From Jannaschia aquimarina (lineage in GTDB: Bacteria > Pseudomonadota > Alphaproteobacteria > Rhodobacterales > Rhodobacteraceae): a DNA stretch of 62,741 nucleotides. Position numbers and translations under genes: made by a program. Position 1 is the first letter of the stretch. Every line of letters starts with the position of its first letter. The notes beneath the pieces were generated by a model. It saw only the letters and a list, made by a program, of their open reading frames with translations, ran no database searches and was not told the DNA's origin. The stretch spans positions 1 to 62,741 of the forward strand of contig NZ_JYFE01000051.1 of the NCBI RefSeq assembly GCF_000877395.1, written 5' to 3'. Shown here piece after piece: positions 17,470-24,903 of the stretch.

Positions 17470-18126
17470 TCAGATGTTGAGGAATCGCTGGGCAATCCGC
17501 GGTAGAAGCTGGCGGAATTTGAGCGGTGCATCCGTGACCACGAGGCAGATGCAATCCTCGCCCAGATCGGCGACGGGCATGTGCTGGGTCTGGTCGTCGG
17601 CGACTTCGATGTCGCCACGGGCGAACCGTTCGTCACCGTCGATGAAGGCGCCCTTGAGGACCAGCGTCACCTCGGTGCCCGAATGCCCATGGTCCGGCAT
17701 CGCCTGACCCGCCGGGATCGACAGGAGACGCGCGGTCCCGTCCGCACCGGATTCGAGGACGACCTGCCGGACGCCCATGCCGACAGATTTCCAGCGCAGA
17801 TCGTCGAGATCGCCGCCTGCCGCATCGCGCAGGGGCTTGGGCAGCACCGCACCCTCGCTGGGCGCCTTCTCGTCCCAGCGGACCGTCTCTTCGGGCGGAG
17901 CGGACTGGATCCGCTCCATCACGCACTCGAAGCTGTCATCCCTGAGCGGTGCCACGCGGGAGCGTTCCACCAGGGCGCCGCCAAGCTCCTCGAACCCGGC
18001 CAGGCGGGCGCGCGCGTCATCGTCCAGCGACACGGCGCTGGCCACCATCAGATCCATTGCTGCCGGCAGACGTCCTGCCGCGTAGCCCAGCAGCAGATCG
18101 TCCCCGATCGGATGTGTCACGGTCAT
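17470..18126 (-). CDS. chrR: ChrR family anti-sigma factor with degenerate N-terminal zinc site
   Basis: ChrR holds the ECF sigma factor RpoE inactive and releases it on singlet oxygen stress. This 218-residue protein keeps the ChrR layout: an N-terminal anti-sigma domain (about 1-85) and a C-terminal cupin domain. The cupin ligands look intact (His146, His148, Glu152, His182). In contrast, the N-terminal zinc ligands known in Rhodobacter ChrR (His6, His31, Cys35, Cys38) align without gaps to Pro6, Ala31, Asp35 and Ala38 here; only His5 is left. Its ATG overlaps the rpoE stop, so the pair is co-translated. Sigma binding is still likely because the rest of the domain is conserved. Confidence 0.92.
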   Translation of the reverse strand: MTVTHPIGDDLLLGYAAGRLPAAMDLMVASAVSLDDDARARLAGFEELGGALVERSRVAPLRDDSFECVMERIQSAPPEETVRWDEKAPSEGAVLPKPLRDAAGGDLDDLRWKSVGMGVRQVVLESGADGTARLLSIPAGQAMPDHGHSGTEVTLVLKGAFIDGDERFARGDIEVADDQTQHMPVADLGEDCICLVVTDAPLKFRQLLPRIAQRFLNI

Positions 18127-18806
18127 CGTTTCGTCCCTTCGTCCCCGCCAATCGACATAGGCCGGGTCCTATCAGTGTCCATTGCGCTTCTGAGACGCGT
18201 GATTGCAAGCCGGATGCGGCTTTTGATCGTCCCCAGAGGCAATCCGGTCGCATCCGCGATTTCGGTATGTGTCAGGTCGCCGTAGAAGGCCCTCTCGACC
18301 AGATCGCGCTGCTTGGGCGGCAATTGCGCCACGGCATCGGCCAGACGGCGGCTGTCCTCCTGCAAGGCCAGCGCGTCGACCTGCTCGGGGTTCGGTTCGG
18401 GACCCCAGGGCAGATCCTCCGGCTCGGGCCTGCGGGCCCGGCGGATCAGGTCGATCCGGCGGTTCCGCGCGATGGCGAACAGCCACGTCGCCACGCTCGC
18501 CCGCTGGGGGTCGAACATGTGCGCCTTTCTCCAGACCGTCACCATCACGTCCTGCATCACATCCTCAGCCGCGCCTTCCGGCATGCCGCCCCGCATCAGG
18601 AACGCCTTCACCCGCGGTCCGTACTGACGGAACAGGGCCTCGAACGCGCCGCGGTCCCGGCTTCTGCCGACGGCCACGAGTTGCGCGGTCCAGTAGCCCT
18701 CGTCTTGTACGTCGATGGACACGCGGCGCTCCGGGTTCAGGCCATGGGACGGACGTGGTAACTCCACGACGTCCGACCCTTCGCAATATCCGGCAGTATC
18801 ACGCAT
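18123..18806 (-). CDS. rpoE: ECF sigma factor RpoE
   Basis: This 227-residue sigma-70 family factor of the RpoE-ChrR (ECF11-like) group drives the singlet-oxygen response in Rhodobacter. Region 2 contains AFEALFRQYGPRVKAFLM, DVMVTVWRKAHMFDP and the -10 recognition helix ATWLFAIARNRRID. Region 4 contains LPPKQRDLVERAFYGDLTH and the -35 recognition helix GLPLGTIKSRIRLA. The start at 18806 follows a GGAGG ribosome-binding site and adds about 35 residues before the conserved part; an internal GTG start is also possible. It is followed by chrR with a four-base overlap. Confidence 0.94.
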   Translation of the reverse strand: MRDTAGYCEGSDVVELPRPSHGLNPERRVSIDVQDEGYWTAQLVAVGRSRDRGAFEALFRQYGPRVKAFLMRGGMPEGAAEDVMQDVMVTVWRKAHMFDPQRASVATWLFAIARNRRIDLIRRARRPEPEDLPWGPEPNPEQVDALALQEDSRRLADAVAQLPPKQRDLVERAFYGDLTHTEIADATGLPLGTIKSRIRLAITRLRSAMDTDRTRPMSIGGDEGTKR

Positions 18807-18822
18807 TCATCAACCTCCACAC

Positions 18823-18851
18823 GCCCACGACTGAGGTCCAACACCGGATCA
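18823..18851 (-). promoter_or_regulatory. Possible RpoE promoter of rpoE-chrR
   Basis: The minus strand has a perfect TGATCC box at 18851-18846, upstream of the rpoE start. Rhodobacter RpoE recognises TGATCC, about 18 bases, then TAAGA. Eighteen bases downstream the sequence is TGGGC, a poor -10 match, so autoregulation is only suggested. Confidence 0.35.
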
Positions 18852-18886
18852 GTCCCAAGCTGCGACGTCGCGTCACGCCTTTCGCT

Positions 18887-18915
18887 TGATCCGAAGCGCG
18901 ATACAGCGCGTAATG
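18887..18915 (+). promoter_or_regulatory. RpoE-type promoter of the flavoprotein operon
   Basis: TGATCC (18887-18892), an 18-base spacer and TAATG (18911-18915) closely match the Rhodobacter RpoE promoter pattern. The element sits about 35 bases upstream of the GTG start at 18950, giving a short leader. It is divergent from rpoE, so the sigma factor probably activates this neighbouring operon. Confidence 0.7.
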
Positions 18916-18949
18916 CTCACGACTTCCCAACAAGACGAGAGACCATCAC

Positions 18950-20242
18950 GTGCCCTTCGAACGGACCGGCCCGACCCCCAGACGCATCGCCGTCATCGGA
19001 GGCGGGATCAGCGGCATGGCCGCAGCCCTTGAACTGGCGCGCGACCATGCCGTCACCCTGATCGAGTCCGAGACTCGGCTCGGCGGTCACGCCCGCACCG
19101 TGATTGCCGGGAAAAACGGCGATCAGCCGGTGGATACGGGCTTCATCGTCTTCAACAAGGTCAACTATCCGCATCTCGTCGCGCTCTTCGACAGGCTCGA
19201 CGTGCCGATCGCCGACAGCGACATGACCTTCGCCGCCTCCCTGCGCGGCGGACGGCTGGAATACTCGACGCGCACCGTCGACACATTGTTCGCACAGCGG
19301 CGCAACCTGCTGCACCCCCGCTTCATGGGCATGGTCCGCGATATCATGCGGTTCAACGCCAACGCGGCCGAGGCCCGCAAGGACGGCTCGATGTCCCTGC
19401 GCGAGTTCCTCGACAGCCTCGGCCTGGGTCATGCCTTCCGCGAATGGTATCTCGGCCCCATCTCCGGCGCGATCTGGTCCACCCCCCGGTCCGAGATCAT
19501 GGATTTCCCCGCCGAGGCGATGATCCGCTTCTTCGACAACCACAACCTGCTGCACCATAGCGGCCAGCATGCCTGGTTCACGGTGAAGGGCGGGTCGATC
19601 GAATATGTTCGCCGGCTGGAAGCCGAGCTGCGCCGCCTGGGCGTCGAGATCCGCACCGGGGCGCCCGTCCAGGCGGTCACCCGCGCCCATGGCGGCGCTC
19701 AGGTCAAGCTCGACGGCGCCGAATGGGATAGCTTCGACGAGGTGATCCTGGCCACCCATGCCGATGTGTCGCTGCGCCTGCTCGCCGATGCCGACCCCGA
19801 GGAACAGGCGATCCTGTCCCGTATCCGGACGCAGCCGAACGAGGCCGTCCTCCATTCCGACCCGGCGCAGATGCCCCGCAACCGAAAGTGCTGGGCCTGC
19901 TGGAACTACGTCGAGGGTGACACACCGCCAGAGCGCATCGGACTGACCTACTGGATGAACGAGCTTCAGCCGATCCCCAAGGACGACCCGCTCTTCGTCA
20001 CGCTCAACCCGCAGACCCCGATCCGCGAGGATCTGATCCACGACGTGACCACCTTCCGGCATCCGCTCTATGATCTGCCGATGCTCTCGGCGGTCGAGGA
20101 ACTCAAGGCCCGGAACGGGACACGGGGTACCTGGTATTGCGGGGCCTGGATGCGGAACGGGTTCCACGAGGACGGCTACGCCTCCGCGGTCGCGGTGGCG
20201 CGCGCCATGGCGCGTCGCGACGCGGTGGACGCCGCCGCGTGA
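18950..20242 (+). CDS. FAD-dependent amine-oxidase-like oxidoreductase of RpoE cluster
   Basis: This is a 430-residue flavoprotein. An N-terminal dinucleotide-binding motif IAVIGGGISGMAAALELA (about residues 13-30) is followed by ESETRLGGHARTV, as in amine oxidase/desaturase-type flavoenzymes. In Rhodobacter sphaeroides an orthologous gene lies beside rpoE-chrR and belongs to the RpoE regulon, with links to unusual membrane fatty acids; the reaction here is not known. The start is a GTG at 18950. The stop overlaps the GTG of the DUF1365 gene. It is often annotated near cyclopropane fatty acid synthases, but none lies in this window. Confidence 0.88.
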   Translation: MPFERTGPTPRRIAVIGGGISGMAAALELARDHAVTLIESETRLGGHARTVIAGKNGDQPVDTGFIVFNKVNYPHLVALFDRLDVPIADSDMTFAASLRGGRLEYSTRTVDTLFAQRRNLLHPRFMGMVRDIMRFNANAAEARKDGSMSLREFLDSLGLGHAFREWYLGPISGAIWSTPRSEIMDFPAEAMIRFFDNHNLLHHSGQHAWFTVKGGSIEYVRRLEAELRRLGVEIRTGAPVQAVTRAHGGAQVKLDGAEWDSFDEVILATHADVSLRLLADADPEEQAILSRIRTQPNEAVLHSDPAQMPRNRKCWACWNYVEGDTPPERIGLTYWMNELQPIPKDDPLFVTLNPQTPIREDLIHDVTTFRHPLYDLPMLSAVEELKARNGTRGTWYCGAWMRNGFHEDGYASAVAVARAMARRDAVDAAA

Positions 20243-21003
20243 GCCGGACCCAGCATATTCCCGCCCGCACCTTCCACGGTCGGGAAGAGGCGCCCGGCGT
20301 CCGCAACGCCTTTACCTACGGCGTCGACTACGTACTGCTCGAACCCGAAGCCACACCTCGCTTGCCCTGGCCCATGAGACTGAACGCCCGCGCGCCCGTC
20401 TCGCTCTGGGCGTCTGATCATGGCGGCCCTCCGGGAAAGGGCACGGGTACGGCGTGGGTGCGCCGCGTGCTCGACGATCTGGATGCGCCCGTCGATTGGG
20501 GACGGATCGACCTGCTCGCTCAGCCCCGCGTGCTGGGACATGTCTTCAACCCGGTCTCCTTCTGGCTGTGCCACGATACCGACGGCGTGCTGCGGCTGGT
20601 CATCCCCGAAGTGACGAACACCTACGGCGACCGCCATTCCTACCTCGTCCATGCGGACGGGTTCGCCGCGATCACGCCCGAGATGCGGTTGACCGCCCGC
20701 AAGTCGCTCCACGTCTCGCCCTTTCAGCCCGTCGAAGGGGGCTACACGTTCCGCTTCGATTTCCGGGATGACCATATCGGCATCTGGATCGACTACCGCC
20801 ACCAAGCCGGACGCCTGCTAGCGACGCTCGCCGGCCCGCGCCGCGCGCTGACCACGGGCGGGTTGCTGCGCGCGATGGCGCGCCGGCCGTTCGGGTCGCG
20901 GCGGGTGTTGGGCCTGATCCACTGGCAGGCGCTCAAGCTCTGGTGGAAGGGCGCGCCCTTCCGGACCCGGCCGACGCCCCCCGCGCAAGAGGTCTCCCGC
21001 TGA
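20239..21003 (+). CDS. DUF1365 domain-containing protein
   Basis: This 254-residue cytoplasmic protein starts with a GTG that overlaps the preceding stop (GTGA). DUF1365 features are visible: HIPARTFHGREE near the start, RVLGHVFNPVSFWLCHD in the middle, PEVTNTYGDRHSYL, then KSLHVSPFQPVEGGYTFRF. The family is nearly always encoded beside the flavoprotein found here and sometimes beside a cyclopropane-fatty-acid-synthase-like methyltransferase, which suggests a role in lipid modification. The enzymatic activity is unknown. Confidence 0.9.
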   Translation: MSRTQHIPARTFHGREEAPGVRNAFTYGVDYVLLEPEATPRLPWPMRLNARAPVSLWASDHGGPPGKGTGTAWVRRVLDDLDAPVDWGRIDLLAQPRVLGHVFNPVSFWLCHDTDGVLRLVIPEVTNTYGDRHSYLVHADGFAAITPEMRLTARKSLHVSPFQPVEGGYTFRFDFRDDHIGIWIDYRHQAGRLLATLAGPRRALTTGGLLRAMARRPFGSRRVLGLIHWQALKLWWKGAPFRTRPTPPAQEVSR

Positions 21004-22235
21004 GCGGCCTTCCCCGATACGCCGCCTTCGCCGCCATCCTCTCCGCCGCCGGGCTGCCGATCTACATCCACGCGCCGCGCTTCTACGTGGACAGCTACGG
21101 CGTGACGCTGGCGCAGCTTTCGGTCGCGCTCTTTGCGCTGCGCCTCATCGACGTGGTGCAGGACCCGCTGCTGGGTCGCCTGGCCGAGATGACGCGCGCC
21201 CGCCGCGCCGCCATGGTCGCGGGCGCCGGGTCGATCATGGCGGTGTCGATGGTGGCGCTCTTCGCCGTTCCGCCGCTTCTGCCGCCGGTCTGGTGGTTCG
21301 CGCTCTCGCTTGCGGGTCTCTTCACGTCCTTCTCGTTCCTGACGATCTGTTTCTACGCCCAGGGCGTGACCAAGGCCGAAGACCTCGGCTCGGCCCATGT
21401 CCGGCTCGCCGCGTGGCGCGAGACGGGGGCGCTGGCCGGGGTCTGCGTGGCGGCGATCCTGCCCACGGCGCTCGCCTTCACGGGGGCGCCCTTCGCGCTC
21501 TATGCCGGGATCTTCGTGATCGCCGTCCTCGTGGCCATTACCTTGATGGCACCCGAGTGGCGCGCCACCGGAACAGAGGCCCCCTCGACCGGGCTGCGCG
21601 CCATCCTGCGCGACGGACCGGCCCGCTGGCTGCTTGCCGTGGCGCTCCTGAACGCGACGCCGGTCGCCGTGACGTCGACGCTGTTCCTGTTCTTCGTGAT
21701 CGACCGCCTCGAGGCGCCGGGCATGGAGGGTCCGCTGCTCCTTCTGTTCTTCGTCTCGGCCGCGGCATCGGCCCCGCTCTGGGGGCGGATCGCGCAATCC
21801 CAGGGCCCGCGCCGCACCCTTATGGCGGCGATGGTGCTGGCCATCGTGACCTTCGCTTTCGCCCTGACCCTCGGCGCGGGCGACGTGGCCGCCTTTGCGG
21901 TGATCTGCGTCGCGTCCGGTGCCGCGATGGGGGCGGACCTGACGCTTCTGCCCGCCCTCTTCGCGCGGCGCATGGCGACCATCGCACCGTCCGGCGCGGA
22001 CGGGTTCGGCCTCTGGGCCTTTGTGACCAAGCTGACGCTCGCCTTCGCGGCCATCGCCCTCTTTCCGGCGCTCGAGGCGGCGGGCCTGAACACGGGCGGC
22101 GAAAGCCCGGACGCCGCGCTGACCCTTCTGACGCTGCTCTATGCGGGCCTCCCGCTGGCGCTGAAGGCTGCCGCCCTTGCCGCGCTCGCCCTCGCCCCCA
22201 TCTCCGACGAAAGACAGGAGACGAGACATGCGTGA
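21000..22235 (+). CDS. MFS transporter, GPH (glycoside-pentoside-hexuronide symporter) type
   Basis: This is a polytopic membrane protein of about 411 residues with roughly eleven to twelve hydrophobic segments. The opening AAGLPIYIHAPRFYVDSYG and the loop RLIDVVQDPLLGRLAEMTRA resemble GPH-family cation symporters (DPLLG in place of the usual DPxxG). The likely start is a CTG at 21000 that overlaps the DUF1365 stop (CTGA); an in-frame ATG lies upstream at 20943, inside the DUF1365 gene, and is less likely. Its stop overlaps the next gene. Despite the family name it probably moves a lipid-related or unknown substrate in this operon. Confidence 0.85.
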   Translation: MSGLPRYAAFAAILSAAGLPIYIHAPRFYVDSYGVTLAQLSVALFALRLIDVVQDPLLGRLAEMTRARRAAMVAGAGSIMAVSMVALFAVPPLLPPVWWFALSLAGLFTSFSFLTICFYAQGVTKAEDLGSAHVRLAAWRETGALAGVCVAAILPTALAFTGAPFALYAGIFVIAVLVAITLMAPEWRATGTEAPSTGLRAILRDGPARWLLAVALLNATPVAVTSTLFLFFVIDRLEAPGMEGPLLLLFFVSAAASAPLWGRIAQSQGPRRTLMAAMVLAIVTFAFALTLGAGDVAAFAVICVASGAAMGADLTLLPALFARRMATIAPSGADGFGLWAFVTKLTLAFAAIALFPALEAAGLNTGGESPDAALTLLTLLYAGLPLALKAAALAALALAPISDERQETRHA

Positions 22236-22968
22236 CTTCCGCGGCACCCGCTATTGGCTGATCGGCGCTTCAGACGGGCTGGGTGCGGCGCTGGCCCGCA
22301 AGCTCTCGGCGGCGGGGGCGGAGGTCATCCTCTCCGCCCGCTCCGAAGACAAGCTGCGCGAGGTTGCCGACACGCTGCCGGGCCGGGCACAGGTCCTGCC
22401 CTGCGACGTCTCGGACCGCGCCGATGTCGAACGCGCCGCGAACGAGGCCGGAGAGATCGACGGCATGGTCTTCCTCGCCGGGGTCTACTGGCCCCAGCCC
22501 GCGCAGGAGTGGAATGCCGAGCAGGTCGAGGCGATGGCCGACGTCAACTTCACCGGCGCCGTCCGCGCGGTGGGCGCCGTGATCGGCCCGATGGTCGAGC
22601 GCGACCGGGGCCACATCGTGCTGACCGGCTCGCTCTCGGGCTTCCGCGGCCTGCCCGGCGCGACGGGCTACGGCGCGTCCAAGGCGGGCGTCATGTGGCT
22701 GGCCGAGGGGATGCATGCCGACCTGCGCCGCACCGGCGTTCTGGTCCAGGTGGCCAATCCCGGCTTCATCCGCACCCGCCTGACGGACAAGAACGACTTC
22801 TCCATGCCCCAACTCATGGAGCCCGAAGAGGCCGCGCAGCACATGTTCGAGCTGATGCTGACCGACGACTTCAAGCGCAGCTTCCCCACCCCCTTCGCTT
22901 GGCTCTTCCGCGTCGGAGGCCAGTTCCTGCCCGACTGGGCGTGGTACGGGATGATGAAGAAAGGGTGA
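22228..22968 (+). CDS. Short-chain dehydrogenase/reductase of RpoE cluster
   Basis: This 246-residue SDR has the Rossmann motif GASDGLGAALARKL (about residues 13-26), the segment LPCDVSDRADVERA, the catalytic Ser in VLTGSLSGFRGLPG and the YGASK motif (Tyr/Lys) near residue 150. After the active site it carries NPGFIRTRLTDKNDF. The C-terminus, FRVGGQFLPDWAWYGMMKK, is hydrophobic and may touch the membrane. The ATG at 22228 follows AGGAG and overlaps the transporter gene by eight bases. It is the last gene of the operon behind the RpoE-type promoter. Confidence 0.92.
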   Translation: MRDFRGTRYWLIGASDGLGAALARKLSAAGAEVILSARSEDKLREVADTLPGRAQVLPCDVSDRADVERAANEAGEIDGMVFLAGVYWPQPAQEWNAEQVEAMADVNFTGAVRAVGAVIGPMVERDRGHIVLTGSLSGFRGLPGATGYGASKAGVMWLAEGMHADLRRTGVLVQVANPGFIRTRLTDKNDFSMPQLMEPEEAAQHMFELMLTDDFKRSFPTPFAWLFRVGGQFLPDWAWYGMMKKG

Positions 22969-23048
22969 GGGGGCGTGGCGTGACGGAGCTGCCGTTAATC
23001 GGCATCCGCTGGAGGTCCGGTTTTGCAGATAGCTATACGTCCGCGACG

Positions 23049-23513
23049 TCAGCCTGAAACGCTCTGCCCTTTTTCTACGGCGTGCAGTGCCGCGCCGCTC
23101 GCCAGCACCCCGAGCGCAATGCGTAGGGCATGGAGCCAGAGCCACATCGCGAGGGTCGCAGGCACGGCGGCGGATGCCACCGCGCCGTTCGCGAAGGCAG
23201 CGTTGGTCGGCAGGTGGTATACCGCGGTGACGAACCCGACCCCCGCCATGGAGGCCACTGCCAAGAGCCATGCGGGACGGCGCGTCCGGTCGTGCCGGGC
23301 AAGCCAGAGCGAGGCGAGGAGGCCGAGGGCGGCCGGGCCGGCGACCACCTGGATGGCGCGCGCGATGAAACCTTCGTTCGCCGCAAACCAGGCGAGGAAG
23401 GCGTCCGGCGGTAGGCTCCGCCAGTAGCCGCCGAAGGCGATGCCGATGCAGATCATCGTGCCGGTGAAGAACGAGGCCCACAGCACAGCAAGATAGCCAA
23501 AGGCGGTCCTCAT
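23049..23513 (-). CDS. Small membrane protein, DUF1772-like
   Basis: This is a 154-residue protein with about four hydrophobic helices. The pattern FGGYWRSLPPDAFLAWFAAN followed by a helix and NAAFANGAV resembles DUF1772 (anthrone-oxygenase-like) membrane proteins, but the match is by eye only. The gene starts with an ATGA overlap behind the other membrane protein gene. Both are divergent from a MarR regulator, which probably represses them. The substrate is unknown. Confidence 0.65.
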   Translation of the reverse strand: MRTAFGYLAVLWASFFTGTMICIGIAFGGYWRSLPPDAFLAWFAANEGFIARAIQVVAGPAALGLLASLWLARHDRTRRPAWLLAVASMAGVGFVTAVYHLPTNAAFANGAVASAAVPATLAMWLWLHALRIALGVLASGAALHAVEKGQSVSG

Positions 23514-23989
23514 GCGACCACCCCCGACCCGCAGGCATGGGCGCGGATCCGCCGCGCGCGCATCCGCATTCCCGCGCGCATGTTGAGGCCAAGCAGGACG
23601 ATATTGATGGCCCCGGCGACCAGCTCGACCGCCTGCACCGTGGTAAAGGCCGCATCGAAGGCGCCGTGCCATGCCTTCCATGCGAGGAAGATCGCGGAGG
23701 GAACGAGCACCAAGAGGCCATTCGCCGCCGCGAGTCTCATGCGGCGCTGCTTGCCTCGGATGATTGGCGCGGCGGAGCGCCCGGCCAGCCTGCTGCCGCT
23801 GCCACCCGCAGCCGCGAGCGCGACAACAAGAATCGGAAGCGCGTAGAGGATGCCTGTTCGGACGGCGGCGATGCCGGAATGCCCAAAGGCCAGCTCGGCG
23901 ACGACGGCCGAGGTCCAGAACGTAAAAACGGTGAGGAGGGCCACCGATCCCGCGACCGCGTGGAGGATGACGAGGGAGGAGCGTTTCAT
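23510..23989 (-). CDS. Membrane protein of unknown family
   Basis: This 159-residue product has four predicted transmembrane stretches: about residues 5-30, 45-63, 85-105 and 118-138. The C-terminus is Arg-rich (MRMRARRIRAH) and probably cytoplasmic. I recognise no family. It is the first gene of a two-gene unit divergent from marR, and the operator array lies directly upstream of its start. Confidence 0.75.
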   Translation of the reverse strand: MKRSSLVILHAVAGSVALLTVFTFWTSAVVAELAFGHSGIAAVRTGILYALPILVVALAAAGGSGSRLAGRSAAPIIRGKQRRMRLAAANGLLVLVPSAIFLAWKAWHGAFDAAFTTVQAVELVAGAINIVLLGLNMRAGMRMRARRIRAHACGSGVVA

Positions 23990-24005
23990 AGCACTATCCT
24001 TTCCA

Positions 24006-24051
24006 ATAGCGTGCTATGTATCCAGATAGCATTGCATAGCGCGCTATGCAA
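24006..24051. promoter_or_regulatory. MarR operator array
   Basis: The divergent intergenic gap holds a perfect 20-bp palindrome at 24032-24051 (TTGCATAGCG/CGCTATGCAA) and a near-palindrome ATAGCGTGCTAT at 24006-24017. Their centres are 30 bp apart, about three helical turns. A third inverted pair, TGCTAT-N8-ATAGCA (24012-24031), uses the inner half-sites. These are typical MarR dimer sites, placed to control both marR and the membrane genes. Confidence 0.8.
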
Positions 24052-24068
24052 GTGGTAAAGGAATGTAT

Positions 24069-24524
24069 ATGACGAGAGACCGTTTCGACCGCACCCGCTC
24101 AGCAGGCTACCTCGCCAACCACATGGCGCGGCTTTTCGCGCAGCGCCTGCACGAGCGCATCCGGCCCCTCGGCTTAGCCCCGGCGCAGTTCATGACGCTC
24201 TTGGAGCTGTGGGACGAGGACGGCCTCACCCAGCGCGACCTCGTCGACCGGCTGGACGTCGAGCAAGCAACGATGGCCAACACCCTGGCGCGCATGGAAC
24301 GCGACGGGCTGATCGAGCGCCGCGCGCACGAAGCGGACGCACGGGCGAAGACCATCCACCTCACGAGACGTGCGCGCGACCTACGCGGGCCGGCCGAGGC
24401 GGCGGCGCGCGAAGTCAACGCGATGGCCATGGAAGGCATGGAGGCGGCGGAACGGGAGCGGTTCGTCGTGGCCATCGGCAAGGCGGTGGAAGGATTGAAG
24501 GTAGGGGCACAGACTGACCGGTAG
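24069..24524 (+). CDS. MarR family transcriptional regulator
   Basis: This 151-residue winged-helix regulator starts at the second of two in-frame ATGs, 24069, since AAAGGA has good spacing there. Helices forming the DNA-binding domain include LAPAQFMTLLELWDEDGLTQ, the recognition helix DVEQATMANTLARMERDGLI and the wing RRAHEADARAKTIHLT. Flanking helices at both ends form the dimer interface. The palindromes in its own upstream region point to autoregulation and to repression of the divergent membrane genes. The inducing ligand is unknown, often a phenolic or oxidising compound in this family. Confidence 0.93.
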   Translation: MTRDRFDRTRSAGYLANHMARLFAQRLHERIRPLGLAPAQFMTLLELWDEDGLTQRDLVDRLDVEQATMANTLARMERDGLIERRAHEADARAKTIHLTRRARDLRGPAEAAAREVNAMAMEGMEAAERERFVVAIGKAVEGLKVGAQTDR

Positions 24525-24855
24525 GGCGCACCCACACAGAAGACCGGAGTGAACCCATTTCGTTGACTCGATTGGGTTGCCAGCAGATTTCGGCACGTCG
24601 TCGGGGGAAGCTCTAGAGGTATGCGAAACGTTGGGAGCGGCCATTCGTGCCCCACGCAGCATCAATCGCTTTGGGCTCGAAGCGGACGTCGCCCCCCACT
24701 CTATCCCGCCAGAAAACGCATCCCCATCCCCCGGGTCGTCCGTTGACGCGGCCCCCCAGTGTCCTCTTGCAACCCCGCTCCCAGACGGATGCCACCCACC
24801 TGCGCCTCGGGATCCATCCCCCCCGCCCATCACGACCACATCTTCGGCCGCGCAT
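24525..24855. other. Intergenic region without a recognised gene
   Basis: No protein-coding gene is convincing here. The minus strand has a short frame (24613-24855) ending in an Ala-Trp-Gly-Thr-Asn-Gly stretch. It has no ribosome-binding site, and low-complexity Arg/Gly content, so it may be a decayed coding remnant. A weak inverted repeat (AACCCA/TGGGTT) lies near 24551-24580. Confidence 0.5.
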
Positions 24856-24882
24856 GAAAAAGGCGGCGCACGTGGCGCCGCC
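24856..24882 (-). terminator. Intrinsic terminator of the TRAP binding-protein gene
   Basis: On the minus strand a GGCGGCGCC...GCGCCGCC stem (24862-24882) is followed by TTTTTC. It lies 20-45 bases after the stop of the gene ending at 24904, a classic Rho-independent terminator. Confidence 0.85.
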
Positions 24883-24903
24883 CTCTCGCTCGATCCGGTC
24901 CGA

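Noticed and set aside
20793-22247. 484-codon minus-strand frame opposite the MFS gene
   Set aside because: Highly charged low-complexity shadow of the transporter gene.
22969-23048. tRNA gene near the SDR gene end
   Set aside because: A T-arm-like string is present but no acceptor or anticodon stem can be folded.
24613-24855. Short minus-strand gene between marR and the TRAP gene
   Set aside because: Arg/Gly-rich, no ribosome-binding site, and it overlaps the region just after a terminator; best seen as remnant or noise.
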